35,302 nt of DNA from Clostridia bacterium (GTDB lineage Bacteria; Bacillota; Clostridia; Oscillospirales; CAG-272): the NCBI GenBank assembly GCA_017472695.1, contig JAFUOQ010000027.1:1-35302 (forward strand), written 5' to 3'. A model generated the notes under the pieces. It was not told where the DNA came from. It was given only the letters and a program-made list of their open reading frames with translations, and did not search any database. Position numbers and translations under genes: made by a program. Positions 8,152 through 15,363 of the stretch are shown piece after piece. Within the stretch, counting starts at the first letter, position 1, and every line of letters begins with the position of its first letter.

Positions 8152-8215
8152 CAACCTGTGGTTGAAAAAAATCAACTGTGAGGCTGTTGTATATTGTGAA
8201 AAATGGTGTTATAAT
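8147..8215 (+). promoter_or_regulatory. promoter and strong operator dyad of fourth XRE gene
   Basis: TTTTTCAACC (8147-8156), the spacer TGT and GGTTGAAAAA (8160-8169) form a perfect 10-bp inverted repeat, the best copy of the AACC-N3-GGTT element. TTGTAT (8187-8192), a 17-base spacer and TATAAT (8210-8215) form the promoter. Confidence 0.75.
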
Positions 8216-8267
8216 GAAAATGTAAAAAAGAAGCGCTTCAAAAAAATCATTTTGAAAGGAACAAAAA

Positions 8268-8990
8268 ATGGAAAACATAAACGCTATTTTAGCAAGTAAC
8301 ATAGCTTCATTTAGAAAACAAAAAGCTCTTACTCAGGAAAAGTTAGCAGTGCTACCTGGTGTATCCTATCAGGCAGTATCAAAATGGGAAAATGAGAAGT
8401 CATTGCCTGACATTACAATTTTGCCAATTTTGGCTGATACCTTTGACTGTACTATAGATGAGCTTTTTTCGAGGAAATACACAAATTCAAATTGCATCAC
8501 CTGGGATGATGACGATAAAATACGAGGAGTTGTTTATAAAGGTAGGCACATCTTAGAAGCATCAAATCCAAACGATTTGGCATTGCTTCAAAAATTTACC
8601 TTTGAGGTTGATGGAGATGCGAAAAGCATCGAGTGTCAATGTAACGTAACAGTTAGTGGGTCTGTTTCCTGTGGTGTAAATGCAAACGGAGAGGTTACGG
8701 CATGTGGTCATATAAGCGGTGGAGTCAATTCCTGTGGAGACGTAACAGCAGGCTTTAACTTGAGTGGTGGAGTTAATGCAAACGGAGATGTGTGTGCTGG
8801 CAAGGATATAATTGGCGAAATTAATACAACAAGAGGAATTACAGTAAAGGGCAACGTTTCGGGAAACATTGAGTGCGACGGAAAAATTCAAGTCGAGGGA
8901 AACGTTGATGCTGGAAAAATAACAGGAAACGTTATCTGCAATGAGCTAAAATGCGAAAGAGTAGAGGGAAGTGTAACCATAAATAAGTAG
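8268..8990 (+). CDS. XRE HTH fused to beta-solenoid (bactofilin-like) repeat domain
   Basis: Residues 1-67 are a typical Cro/CI HTH (FRKQKALTQEKLAVLPGVSY, QAVSKWENEKSLPDITILP, TIDELF). After a linker (about 68-115), residues 120-240 consist of short valine/glycine-rich strands with a period of about 16 residues. The turns read GGVNSCGDVTAG, GGVNANGDVCAG, GEINTTRGITVKG, GNIECDGKIQVEG and so on. This pattern is that of a right-handed parallel beta-helix such as bactofilin or polymer-forming domains; cysteines recur at the same turn positions. No membrane segment or signal peptide is seen. The ATG follows GAAAGGA. It is the last gene of the XRE array and no clear terminator follows. The fusion suggests a DNA-binding protein whose tail oligomerises or senses a ligand, which is inference. 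Confidence 0.8.
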   Translation: MENINAILASNIASFRKQKALTQEKLAVLPGVSYQAVSKWENEKSLPDITILPILADTFDCTIDELFSRKYTNSNCITWDDDDKIRGVVYKGRHILEASNPNDLALLQKFTFEVDGDAKSIECQCNVTVSGSVSCGVNANGEVTACGHISGGVNSCGDVTAGFNLSGGVNANGDVCAGKDIIGEINTTRGITVKGNVSGNIECDGKIQVEGNVDAGKITGNVICNELKCERVEGSVTINK

Positions 8991-9077
8991 ACATCTCAAT
9001 TAATTAAATCTACTTGCAAATTGAGGGGTGTAAAATATAGAATAAAAAGGTGGATACATTTTAACGGTCTGCTTGAG

Positions 9078-9083
9078 TATAAT
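9078..9083 (+). promoter_or_regulatory. probable -10 box of pdxK-like operon
   Basis: TATAAT at 9078-9083, 46 bases before the start codon. No good -35 box stands 16-18 bases upstream, so the promoter is weak or regulated. Confidence 0.4.
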
Positions 9084-9128
9084 GCCCCGTGTAATAAAGA
9101 AATAATATTTATAAACAGGAGAAATACG

Positions 9129-9947
9129 ATGAAGAAACTATGTTGCGTAAATGATATGCCCGGTGTGGGCAAGATCGCACTTTCTGCGATGATACCGATC
9201 CTTTCTGCAAAGGGGATTGACGTTGCATCCTTGCCTACCGCGTTGGTATCCAATACATTGGATTTTGGGAAATTTGATATTCTCGACACAACGGATTATA
9301 TGAATAAGACGGTAGACATTTGGTGTGACCTCGGCTTCCAATTCGATTGCATTTCTACGGGATTTATGGTAAGCCCCAAGCAGATTGAGATTGTGGAAAA
9401 GCTGATCAACAATCAGAATAAGGAGGACCTTTTGGTTGTGGTGGATCCAATTATGGGCGATGAGGGCAAGCTCTATAATGGAATGACAGATACAAATGTT
9501 TCTATCATGCGAAAGCTGAGCTCGTATGCCGATATACTGATCCCTAACTATACGGAGGCTTGCTTCCTTGTAGATCACTTCTACGATGGTGGAACGTTGA
9601 CCGAGGCAGAGGCTTGTGACCTTCTTGGTCGTGTCCGAGATCTTGGAGCAAGATCCGTTGTTATAACGAGCGCTAATGTAAACGGTAAAAACTGTGTGAT
9701 TGGATACGATCATACCAAGAATGAGACCTTTACTATTGAGTTTGAGCTGATAAACGTTCGTTTCCCCGGAACGGGAGACATCTTCTCCGCAGTCTTGATC
9801 AGCGATGTGCTGAACGGGCATTCTCTATATAAAGCAGTCGCACACGCAATGCAAGTAGTGAGCGATATTATCAAAGACAATCTGGATAAAGAAGAAAAAT
9901 TCTTTGGAGTTGATATAGAAAGATACATAAGCGAGGGTAAGCTATGA
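9129..9947 (+). CDS. pdxY: PfkB-family pyridoxal/pyridoxamine kinase
   Basis: The 272-residue product has the layout of the pyridoxal kinase branch of the ribokinase superfamily. It has an N-terminal VNDMPGVGK strand, DPIMGDEGKLY (about 113-123), IPNYTEACFL (about 145-154) and the anion-hole motif PGTGDIFSA (about 214-222) with its catalytic aspartate. It would phosphorylate pyridoxal, pyridoxamine or pyridoxine with ATP in PLP salvage. Base 9129 is preferred to an upstream in-frame codon because AGGAG lies at 9117-9121. Its stop overlaps the start of the next gene (ATGA), so the two are translationally coupled. Base composition shifts here from the A+T-rich XRE region to the less A+T-rich remainder. 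A hydroxymethylpyrimidine kinase role is less likely. Confidence 0.82.
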   Translation: MKKLCCVNDMPGVGKIALSAMIPILSAKGIDVASLPTALVSNTLDFGKFDILDTTDYMNKTVDIWCDLGFQFDCISTGFMVSPKQIEIVEKLINNQNKEDLLVVVDPIMGDEGKLYNGMTDTNVSIMRKLSSYADILIPNYTEACFLVDHFYDGGTLTEAEACDLLGRVRDLGARSVVITSANVNGKNCVIGYDHTKNETFTIEFELINVRFPGTGDIFSAVLISDVLNGHSLYKAVAHAMQVVSDIIKDNLDKEEKFFGVDIERYISEGKL

Positions 9948-10183
9948 AAATAAAAATTACGTTAGTGGAGCAAAAGGGAAGATGCCCCTGTCATCGCGGT
10001 CATAAGGTAGGAGATACCTTTGATTTTGATACTGAAAGAGGTAAGATTTGCCCGATGGCAATGCACGTTCTTTTTCCGATGATCGATATACTGCGCTATG
10101 GCGGCAAGCTGCCAAGTGATCGTTTTTGCTGCCCGGATGTCGATACCATCAATGTGTTCAAAATAGAAAAGGCAGAGGAATAA
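9944..10183 (+). CDS. TIGR04076 family small protein
   Basis: The 79-residue protein matches the remembered TIGR04076 pattern: MKIKITLVEQKGRCPCHRGHKVGDTF-like N-terminus with a CPCHRGH motif (residues 14-20), then KICPMAMHVLFP and DRFCCPDVD near the C-terminus. The conserved cysteines suggest metal or redox chemistry, but the family has no established function. It overlaps the kinase gene by 4 bases, so it is co-translated with it; a link to PLP or cofactor metabolism is inference from this. Confidence 0.75.
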   Translation: MKIKITLVEQKGRCPCHRGHKVGDTFDFDTERGKICPMAMHVLFPMIDILRYGGKLPSDRFCCPDVDTINVFKIEKAEE

Positions 10184-10186
10184 GTT

Positions 10187-10309
10187 ATGACTCATTTTGG
10201 AATGTCAATGCTGTGGCTTTGGATTAGCTACATACAGGTCACCTATGCTGGTATCCTACATACCATAAGTTATTTTTTTATTGCCAAGCTACTCGTCGAG
10301 AAGAATTAA
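10187..10309 (+). CDS. possible 40-residue membrane peptide
   Basis: ATG at 10187 starts 3 bases after the preceding stop, with AGAGG about 10 bases upstream. The peptide (MTHFGMSMLWLWISYIQ, then VTYAGILHTISYFFIAKLLV) is strongly hydrophobic with a lysine-ended tail, as for one short transmembrane helix. The position suggests a third gene of the operon. It could equally be a chance ORF or the remnant of a longer gene. Confidence 0.4.
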   Translation: MTHFGMSMLWLWISYIQVTYAGILHTISYFFIAKLLVEKN

Positions 10310-10416
10310 AAATCTATTTATTGCCAATGGCTGTAAACGGTTCCCCGAAGAGACGGAATTTTACCAGCCCATTATTGTTGCAAGAAAATAACATATCGTC
10401 ACATTCCAATTTATCT

Positions 10417-10453
10417 AAAAGCCCTCGCTTTGAAAATGTAGCGAGGGCTTTTT
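10417..10453. terminator. bidirectional intrinsic terminator
   Basis: GCCCTCGC (10421-10428) pairs with GCGAGGGC (10441-10448), with AAAA on the left and TTTTT on the right. It sits between the convergent pdxY-like operon and the DUF421 gene and can serve both. Confidence 0.88.
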
Positions 10454-10501
10454 GTTTGAGCAAACCATTAATCTGCTATCATTTCAGAAAAGAGCGGTGG
10501 T

Positions 10502-11176
10502 TTATTCCACTGCAAACAAAGACAGTTTTTTGTCGCTATCGCAAATTGCAAGAAATACATCCTTTGCGCTTTTGAAACCTTGTTCCTTCAGTTGCTTGTC
10601 AAGCCATTTTTGGTCAAGTCCCATACGCTTTAAATTCTCGCCTATAATACGCCCATCCATAATGATCTCCGTGCCGATATGAGTAGCCTCTGCTGTAATC
10701 TTCAAATCAGATGGCGTGGCGGGACGGTTAGCCGCTTTCGGTAGAATCGAGAGCTTTCCGTTGTGCTCAAATACTACCGTCTGTATTTCGTTCAAATCAA
10801 AATATCCTTGCTCTCGGCAGAGTAGCATAAATTCTGAAAGGTCAAGCTTTGCTTTTTTCAAGTTTTTTCGGTACAGCTTCCCGTTGTTCATTAAGATTGT
10901 CGGTGTGCCATTGATATATTTTCTTGTTTTTGGGAATTTGTGGGTAAGCAGACTGAGCAGAATCGATACAACTCCGTAAATTCCAAGTGCGATCAGTGGC
11001 TTCCACGGCTCCTCAAGATTGGTGGCAAGCTCCGCTCCGATCGATCCGATGGTGATACCGCTGACATAGTCGAAAAAGTCAAGCTGTGCTACTTGCTTGT
11101 GTCCCATAATTTTTGCGATAACAAACAGCGCGGTCACTGAAAGAAGCGCCGTTCCTATGATCTTAATTACATCCAT
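10502..11176 (-). CDS. DUF421 / YetF-family membrane protein
   Basis: The 224-residue protein matches the YetF/YdfS/DUF421 family: about three N-terminal transmembrane segments (about 4-23, 36-52, 59-77) with the family motif LDFFDYVSGITIGSIGAELA. A soluble C-terminal domain follows with NGTPTILMNNGKLYRKNL, LSEFMLLCREQGYFDLNEI and VVFEHNGKLSILPK. In spore formers members of this family occur in sporulation and membrane contexts, but no biochemical activity is established. GGAGG precedes the ATG. It is divergent from the VWA gene, sharing a 126-bp region that contains the dyad AGTATTT-CCA-AAATACT (11203-11219). Confidence 0.88.
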   Translation of the reverse strand: MDVIKIIGTALLSVTALFVIAKIMGHKQVAQLDFFDYVSGITIGSIGAELATNLEEPWKPLIALGIYGVVSILLSLLTHKFPKTRKYINGTPTILMNNGKLYRKNLKKAKLDLSEFMLLCREQGYFDLNEIQTVVFEHNGKLSILPKAANRPATPSDLKITAEATHIGTEIIMDGRIIGENLKRMGLDQKWLDKQLKEQGFKSAKDVFLAICDSDKKLSLFAVE

Positions 11177-11202
11177 TTTATGCCTCCAAGCTATTTTACG
11201 TT

Positions 11203-11219
11203 AGTATTTCCAAAATACT
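11203..11219. promoter_or_regulatory. inverted repeat between divergent DUF421 and VWA genes
   Basis: AGTATTT and AAATACT, separated by CCA, form a perfect 7-bp-arm dyad in the 126-bp divergent intergenic region. It may be an operator for one or both genes. No consensus promoter is clear here. Confidence 0.45.
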
Positions 11220-11302
11220 GACAGAGTATTCGACACAGAATTATTTCCTTACACATATACTGTAAAGAGTCTTAATAACGATACAAGACTCGGAAAGGAA
11301 AT

Positions 11303-12691
11303 ATGAATATGGGTGTAACAAACTCAAACAAGGAGCTGAATGCAACAGGAATCAGTTGCGGTGACTCCTTCAAGATAAAGCTCTCCTTGACGGCAGAGCC
11401 GGACATTACGTCTAATCCCACCGATATAGTGCTGCTCCTAGACCGTTCGGGCAGTATGGCAGGAAGTCCTCTTGCTAATATGAAAAGCGGCGCAAAGGCG
11501 TTCATCGACATTATTGATGAAGCGACCGACGGTACGGAAGATGGACAAATCGGCTTTGGTAGCCACATTGGTATCGTCAGCTTTGCCGATGTGGCAACGC
11601 AGGACACACAGCTCATCACCTCGGTTTCTGACTTGAAAGCCGCCGTAGATGCGCTTTCCTCAGGAGGATCTACCAACCACGAGGATGCCTTTCAAAAGGC
11701 ACTTGATCTCTTTGATCCGAACTCGACTAACGCCAAAGTCATGGTCATGTTTACCGATGGTGTGACTACCACAGGCGGCAATCCTAACACGGTTGCAACA
11801 CTTGCAAAGTCGCAAGGTGTGATCATATACTGTATTGGTCTTTCGGGTAACGGCGGTATCGACGTGCAAGCATTGAATGATTGGGCATCCGATCCCGATT
11901 CGGCATACGTGTCAATCACACCAAATGACGAGGAGCTTGAGGATCTGTTCGAGGATTTGGCGCAGAATATCGCAAAGCCCGGAGCAACCAACGTCGTTAT
12001 CACCGATAAGGTGGCGTCTTGCTTCCGTATTACCGCACTTTCATCTCCTACCAAGGGTACGGCAAGTATGCTTGATGCGAATACGGTGGAATGGAAGATC
12101 GACGAGCTTGGCGTAACACAGAGCGAGGGCGCTGCCTTTGAATTTACCGTGGAGCATATCGGCCCCTGCTCGGGGACGGTTGAGGTCAATGAAAGCGTAA
12201 TCTATTCCGATACCGAAGGTAACGTCGTGACCTTCCCATCGCCTACAATAGAGGTAGATTGCGGTGTTACGATCTGCGAGGAAGGTTGCCGCGAGCCCAT
12301 TGATGTAACCGTTGACGGTTGTACCGATACGCTAGAATTCGATGCGGGCGATATCTGTATGGAAGGCCTTGGACGCATCGTTCAGCTTGACGTTACCTTG
12401 CGGAGTGTTTGTCCTCGCCGGCGAGTTGCCTTGGCTATATTATTATACGAGGTGGATGACAACGGATTCGAGCACAAACGTGGTATGAAGATGATGACCG
12501 TCCCTGCGCATACAAGTGAGAGCTGCCGTGACGTGACTGTTCGCTGCATAACCTTTGTCCTCCCCGAAGATTTGGATGTTTCAGATAATACGGGAGCAAT
12601 CTGTAATCAGCGTAATTTCAGAGCGAGATTGATCGCACATTATATCGATTACGATTATGACTGTTGTTGCTGCGATGATGTAGAGGGATAA
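11303..12691 (+). CDS. VWA-domain protein with cysteine-rich C-terminus, no signal peptide
   Basis: The 462-residue protein contains a von Willebrand factor A domain (about 40-225) with an intact MIDAS: DRSGSM at 47-52 (DxSxS), the segment STNHED supplying the threonine, and MFTDGV supplying the aspartate. A beta-rich middle region follows (about 230-315), then a region (about 316-462) with many cysteines, including CGVTICEEGC and a terminal CCCC run. The N-terminus is polar with no signal peptide or membrane anchor, so the protein is cytosolic, spore-associated or exported by an unknown route. I recall similar C-terminal domains on Clostridia VWA proteins. The start follows GGAAAGGAAA. VWA-MIDAS domains bind protein partners through a divalent metal; the partner is unknown. 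Confidence 0.8.
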   Translation: MNMGVTNSNKELNATGISCGDSFKIKLSLTAEPDITSNPTDIVLLLDRSGSMAGSPLANMKSGAKAFIDIIDEATDGTEDGQIGFGSHIGIVSFADVATQDTQLITSVSDLKAAVDALSSGGSTNHEDAFQKALDLFDPNSTNAKVMVMFTDGVTTTGGNPNTVATLAKSQGVIIYCIGLSGNGGIDVQALNDWASDPDSAYVSITPNDEELEDLFEDLAQNIAKPGATNVVITDKVASCFRITALSSPTKGTASMLDANTVEWKIDELGVTQSEGAAFEFTVEHIGPCSGTVEVNESVIYSDTEGNVVTFPSPTIEVDCGVTICEEGCREPIDVTVDGCTDTLEFDAGDICMEGLGRIVQLDVTLRSVCPRRRVALAILLYEVDDNGFEHKRGMKMMTVPAHTSESCRDVTVRCITFVLPEDLDVSDNTGAICNQRNFRARLIAHYIDYDYDCCCCDDVEG

Positions 12692-12697
12692 TAAAAC

Positions 12698-12730
12698 GGG
12701 GCTGACCGAATTTAAGCGGTCAGCCCTTTA
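12698..12730. terminator. intrinsic terminator between VWA and hydrogenase genes
   Basis: GGGCTGACCG (12698-12707) pairs perfectly with CGGTCAGCCC (12717-12726), followed by TTTATATTT. A-rich sequence on the other side gives a T-run on the minus strand too, so it can also end the minus-strand hydrogenase operon. Confidence 0.85.
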
Positions 12731-12757
12731 TATTTGAAATGATTGAACTTTTTATAT

Positions 12758-14179
12758 TTACTTTAATAGCAAAACAGCATCACCAATTGTTTTTTCAAGC
12801 GACTCACGACCGTACTTGTCAACCTCGGCTTTGTTCTTTTCACCGTGTGTCAGGCAACCTGCACCACCGATACATCCGCCGATGCAAGCCATACCTTCAA
12901 TAAAGTTACCGTCAAGAATGCCCTTATTCAGCTTTAACAGAGCCATACGGCAGGTCTCAATACCGTCGCAGGGAACTGCTTTCAGATCAAAGTCGATATT
13001 CTGTTCCTTGAGCCCTTGTGCTACTGCATCGGAAAGACCGCCGGAACGTGCAAAGATACGACCGAAATAGGAAGCGTTATCAAGAACGTCTTCGCCAAGT
13101 GTGGTAATGTCGATATCCTTACTGTCAAAGAGCGCTTGCAGTTCTTCAAAGGTGAGAACGGAATCGACATAGTTCTTGACTTCTTCAAGCTGAGCCTCTG
13201 CCTTTTTTGCTGTGCATGGACCGATGAAAACGACCTTCGCATTCGGTGTGGTATCCTTGATGTACTTTGCAAGTGTTGCCATCGGGGAAAGGTTGTGTGA
13301 AACGTACTTCAAGATATCTGGAAAAGCGGACTTAATGTACGCCACAAAAGCAGGACAGCAGGAGCTTGTCAAAAGACCTTTTTCTGCGAGCTCCTTGGAT
13401 TCAGCCTGAGCAACCATATCTGCACCAAGAGCAGCTTCTACTACCGTGAAAAAACCAAGCTCCTTGAGTCCAGTAACGACCTGACCGAGCTTTGCATAGG
13501 TAAACTGACTCGAAATAGAGGGGGCAACCATTGCATAGACCTTATATTTCTCGTTGTTCTCGCTCCTTTTGATGAGGTCAATGACATTGAGAATATAGGA
13601 CTTATCCATAATAGCACCGAAGGGACACTGATAAACGCAGGCACCGCATTGAATGCACTTGTGGTTATCAATAGTAGCCGATTTCTTCTCGTTCATAGAA
13701 ATTGCTTTGACCTTGCAGGCGTTTTGACAAGGGCGCTTACGGCTTACGATTGCAGTATAAGGGCAGACCCTCGCGCACGCTCCGCACTCCTTACACTTGG
13801 ATCTATCGATGTGTGCAACGTGCTGATGGTCAAATGAGATCGCTCCGAACTTGCAGACATCCTCGCAGCGATGTGCAAGGCAGCCACGACAGGCATTCGT
13901 TACTTCATAGCCACCGACAGGGCATTCGTCACAGGCAATATCAATTACTTCAATAACGTTGGGGTTGTTTTTATCTCCACCCATTGCGATCTTAACTCTC
14001 TCACCGAGAATCGCTCGCTCTTTATATACACAGCAACGCATGGTAGGTTCATTACCGGGCACAATCGTTTTCGGAATATCCATGACGTGCTCCAGCAATA
14101 CGTCTTTCCAAGCAAGGCGTGCAACCTCGCGTAGTACTTTATATTTCAAGTGCTGTACTTTGGTATCAAATTTACGCAT
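12758..14179 (-). CDS. hydA: monomeric [FeFe] hydrogenase with ferredoxin-like N-terminus
   Basis: This 473-residue protein has cysteine clusters at 83-109 (including CRGCLAHRCEDVC), then ferredoxin-type motifs CKECGACARVCP (129-140) and CIQCGACVYQCP (175-186). A hydrogenase large domain follows. The H-cluster signatures are TSSCCPAF (271-278, L1), FIGPCTAKKAE (318-328, L2) and GMACIGGCIGGAG (429-441, L3). All four H-cluster cysteines are present, as is the adjacent proton-transfer cysteine. L1 reads TSSCCP instead of the usual TSCCP, and the type is closer to the poorly studied monomeric (group B-like) enzymes than to HydABC subunits. It should interconvert H2 and protons with ferredoxin. 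It is the last gene of a co-oriented cluster, 11 bases after the phosphatase. No HydEFG maturases are in the window. Confidence 0.85.
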   Translation of the reverse strand: MRKFDTKVQHLKYKVLREVARLAWKDVLLEHVMDIPKTIVPGNEPTMRCCVYKERAILGERVKIAMGGDKNNPNVIEVIDIACDECPVGGYEVTNACRGCLAHRCEDVCKFGAISFDHQHVAHIDRSKCKECGACARVCPYTAIVSRKRPCQNACKVKAISMNEKKSATIDNHKCIQCGACVYQCPFGAIMDKSYILNVIDLIKRSENNEKYKVYAMVAPSISSQFTYAKLGQVVTGLKELGFFTVVEAALGADMVAQAESKELAEKGLLTSSCCPAFVAYIKSAFPDILKYVSHNLSPMATLAKYIKDTTPNAKVVFIGPCTAKKAEAQLEEVKNYVDSVLTFEELQALFDSKDIDITTLGEDVLDNASYFGRIFARSGGLSDAVAQGLKEQNIDFDLKAVPCDGIETCRMALLKLNKGILDGNFIEGMACIGGCIGGAGCLTHGEKNKAEVDKYGRESLEKTIGDAVLLLK

Positions 14180-14190
14180 TTTACACCTCC

Positions 14191-15363
14191 TTAGAAATAG
14201 CTTACCTTGATGCGCTTACCCATCTTTTTCAGGCAGGCAGATAATTCTTCCACCAAATTCATTTTGATATTGAAGTTGATAGGAAGATCGGGATTTTGAT
14301 GGGCAGGATTTACGGCTCTGCCTACATAGAAATTGATGTCGGTGGCTTCCTCAAACAGCAGTCGACTGATCAGAGAAGCACCGTCCTTCTTGAAGTTCCA
14401 AGTTTCATACAACTCGTTTTCTCCTAGATAATCCTTTGCGTACTCAATTACGCGGTTCATAGTGATTACACCCTCGGTAACCAGATCCACGCCCTCGATC
14501 TCTGCAATCGGAGGAATATCCGAACGCTCGAATTTTAGACTTGCCTTTACGGTTTTACCGAGAAATTTAGCAGCAATGGATGATGTAGTTCCACCGCAGA
14601 TGATATGCTTTCCTTTCTTTGAGAAGAAAAGGGACATCATTCTATCACAATCATCTCGGTTTGAGGGAGGTCCGAAGAGGATATTCATCGGCTCTCTCTT
14701 TCTGATTTTAACGACGCAGGCGGTCGTATCGTCTCCAGGCTTGTGTCCATAAAGCTTATCACATTCATCAACGAGCATAGTGGAGAGATTTTTAGCGGTG
14801 TAGCCACCGCAGATAAGCGCTTGCATATAATCGGCAATATCCTCTCGCTTCCAACCAAAGTTGTATCTTCCACCGAGCCCTGCATGAGGACAGCCGTCGC
14901 TCATCGCTATAAAAACGTCGTCCTCTTGGAGCTTAATGATTGATTTGTAGATCTTTTTGCCGCCGATATTTAACTCAGTCTTGGGATAAGCATATATGTC
15001 AAAGTCTCTGTATGCAATTACTTGAGGATTGTCGTATTGGATGATCTCAGCCGTATCATTGTTTTGAATATGAATAATAGTAAAAGTGGAATATGCCACG
15101 CCGCGCACCGAGCAAACTGGAAGGGTTGCGGCGATCGTGGACACACACTCCTCAATAGGAAGTCCGGCAGCCATCATCGTGGAGATGATCTTGGATGTAA
15201 GAGTCGAAAGAATACTTGCCTTAACACCCGAGCCAAGACCGTCTGCAAGCACGATAACGGTTGAATTATCGTTTTCCTCTATGATGTCTACGTGGTCACC
15301 GCAAAGCTCTTCGCCAATGTGATTGATGCTTTTGTATCCGATATCTGCACACAAATCATTCAT
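14191..15363 (-). CDS. SpoIIE/PP2C-type phosphatase of hydrogenase cluster
   Basis: The 390-residue protein has a PP2C fold of the SpoIIE type in its first 230 residues: a GDH segment, VLADGLGSGVKAS, then FIAMSDGCPHAG and PGDDTTACVV, supplying the metal-binding aspartates. The C-terminal 160 residues (after REPMNILFGPPS) are an extra domain without an obvious family; ICGGTTSSIAAKFLG looks like a nucleotide- or phosphate-binding loop. ATG at 15363 overlaps the end of the HydS gene by 8 bases; GTG three bases upstream is an alternative. SpoIIE-like enzymes dephosphorylate Ser/Thr on regulatory partners. Fixed pairing with an HydS protein is known for putative sensory hydrogenase clusters, so it is probably the output enzyme of the sensor. 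Confidence 0.82.
   Translation of the reverse strand: MNDLCADIGYKSINHIGEELCGDHVDIIEENDNSTVIVLADGLGSGVKASILSTLTSKIISTMMAAGLPIEECVSTIAATLPVCSVRGVAYSTFTIIHIQNNDTAEIIQYDNPQVIAYRDFDIYAYPKTELNIGGKKIYKSIIKLQEDDVFIAMSDGCPHAGLGGRYNFGWKREDIADYMQALICGGYTAKNLSTMLVDECDKLYGHKPGDDTTACVVKIRKREPMNILFGPPSNRDDCDRMMSLFFSKKGKHIICGGTTSSIAAKFLGKTVKASLKFERSDIPPIAEIEGVDLVTEGVITMNRVIEYAKDYLGENELYETWNFKKDGASLISRLLFEEATDINFYVGRAVNPAHQNPDLPINFNIKMNLVEELSACLKKMGKRIKVSYF

Noticed and set aside
8995-9025. hairpin CTCAAT/ATTGAG after XRE gene 4 as terminator
   Set aside because: The stem is 6 bp with a 19-base loop and has no T-run.
10321-10682. plus-strand ORFs of 84 and 76 codons
   Set aside because: They cross the bidirectional terminator and the 3' end of the DUF421 gene, and lack ribosome binding sites.
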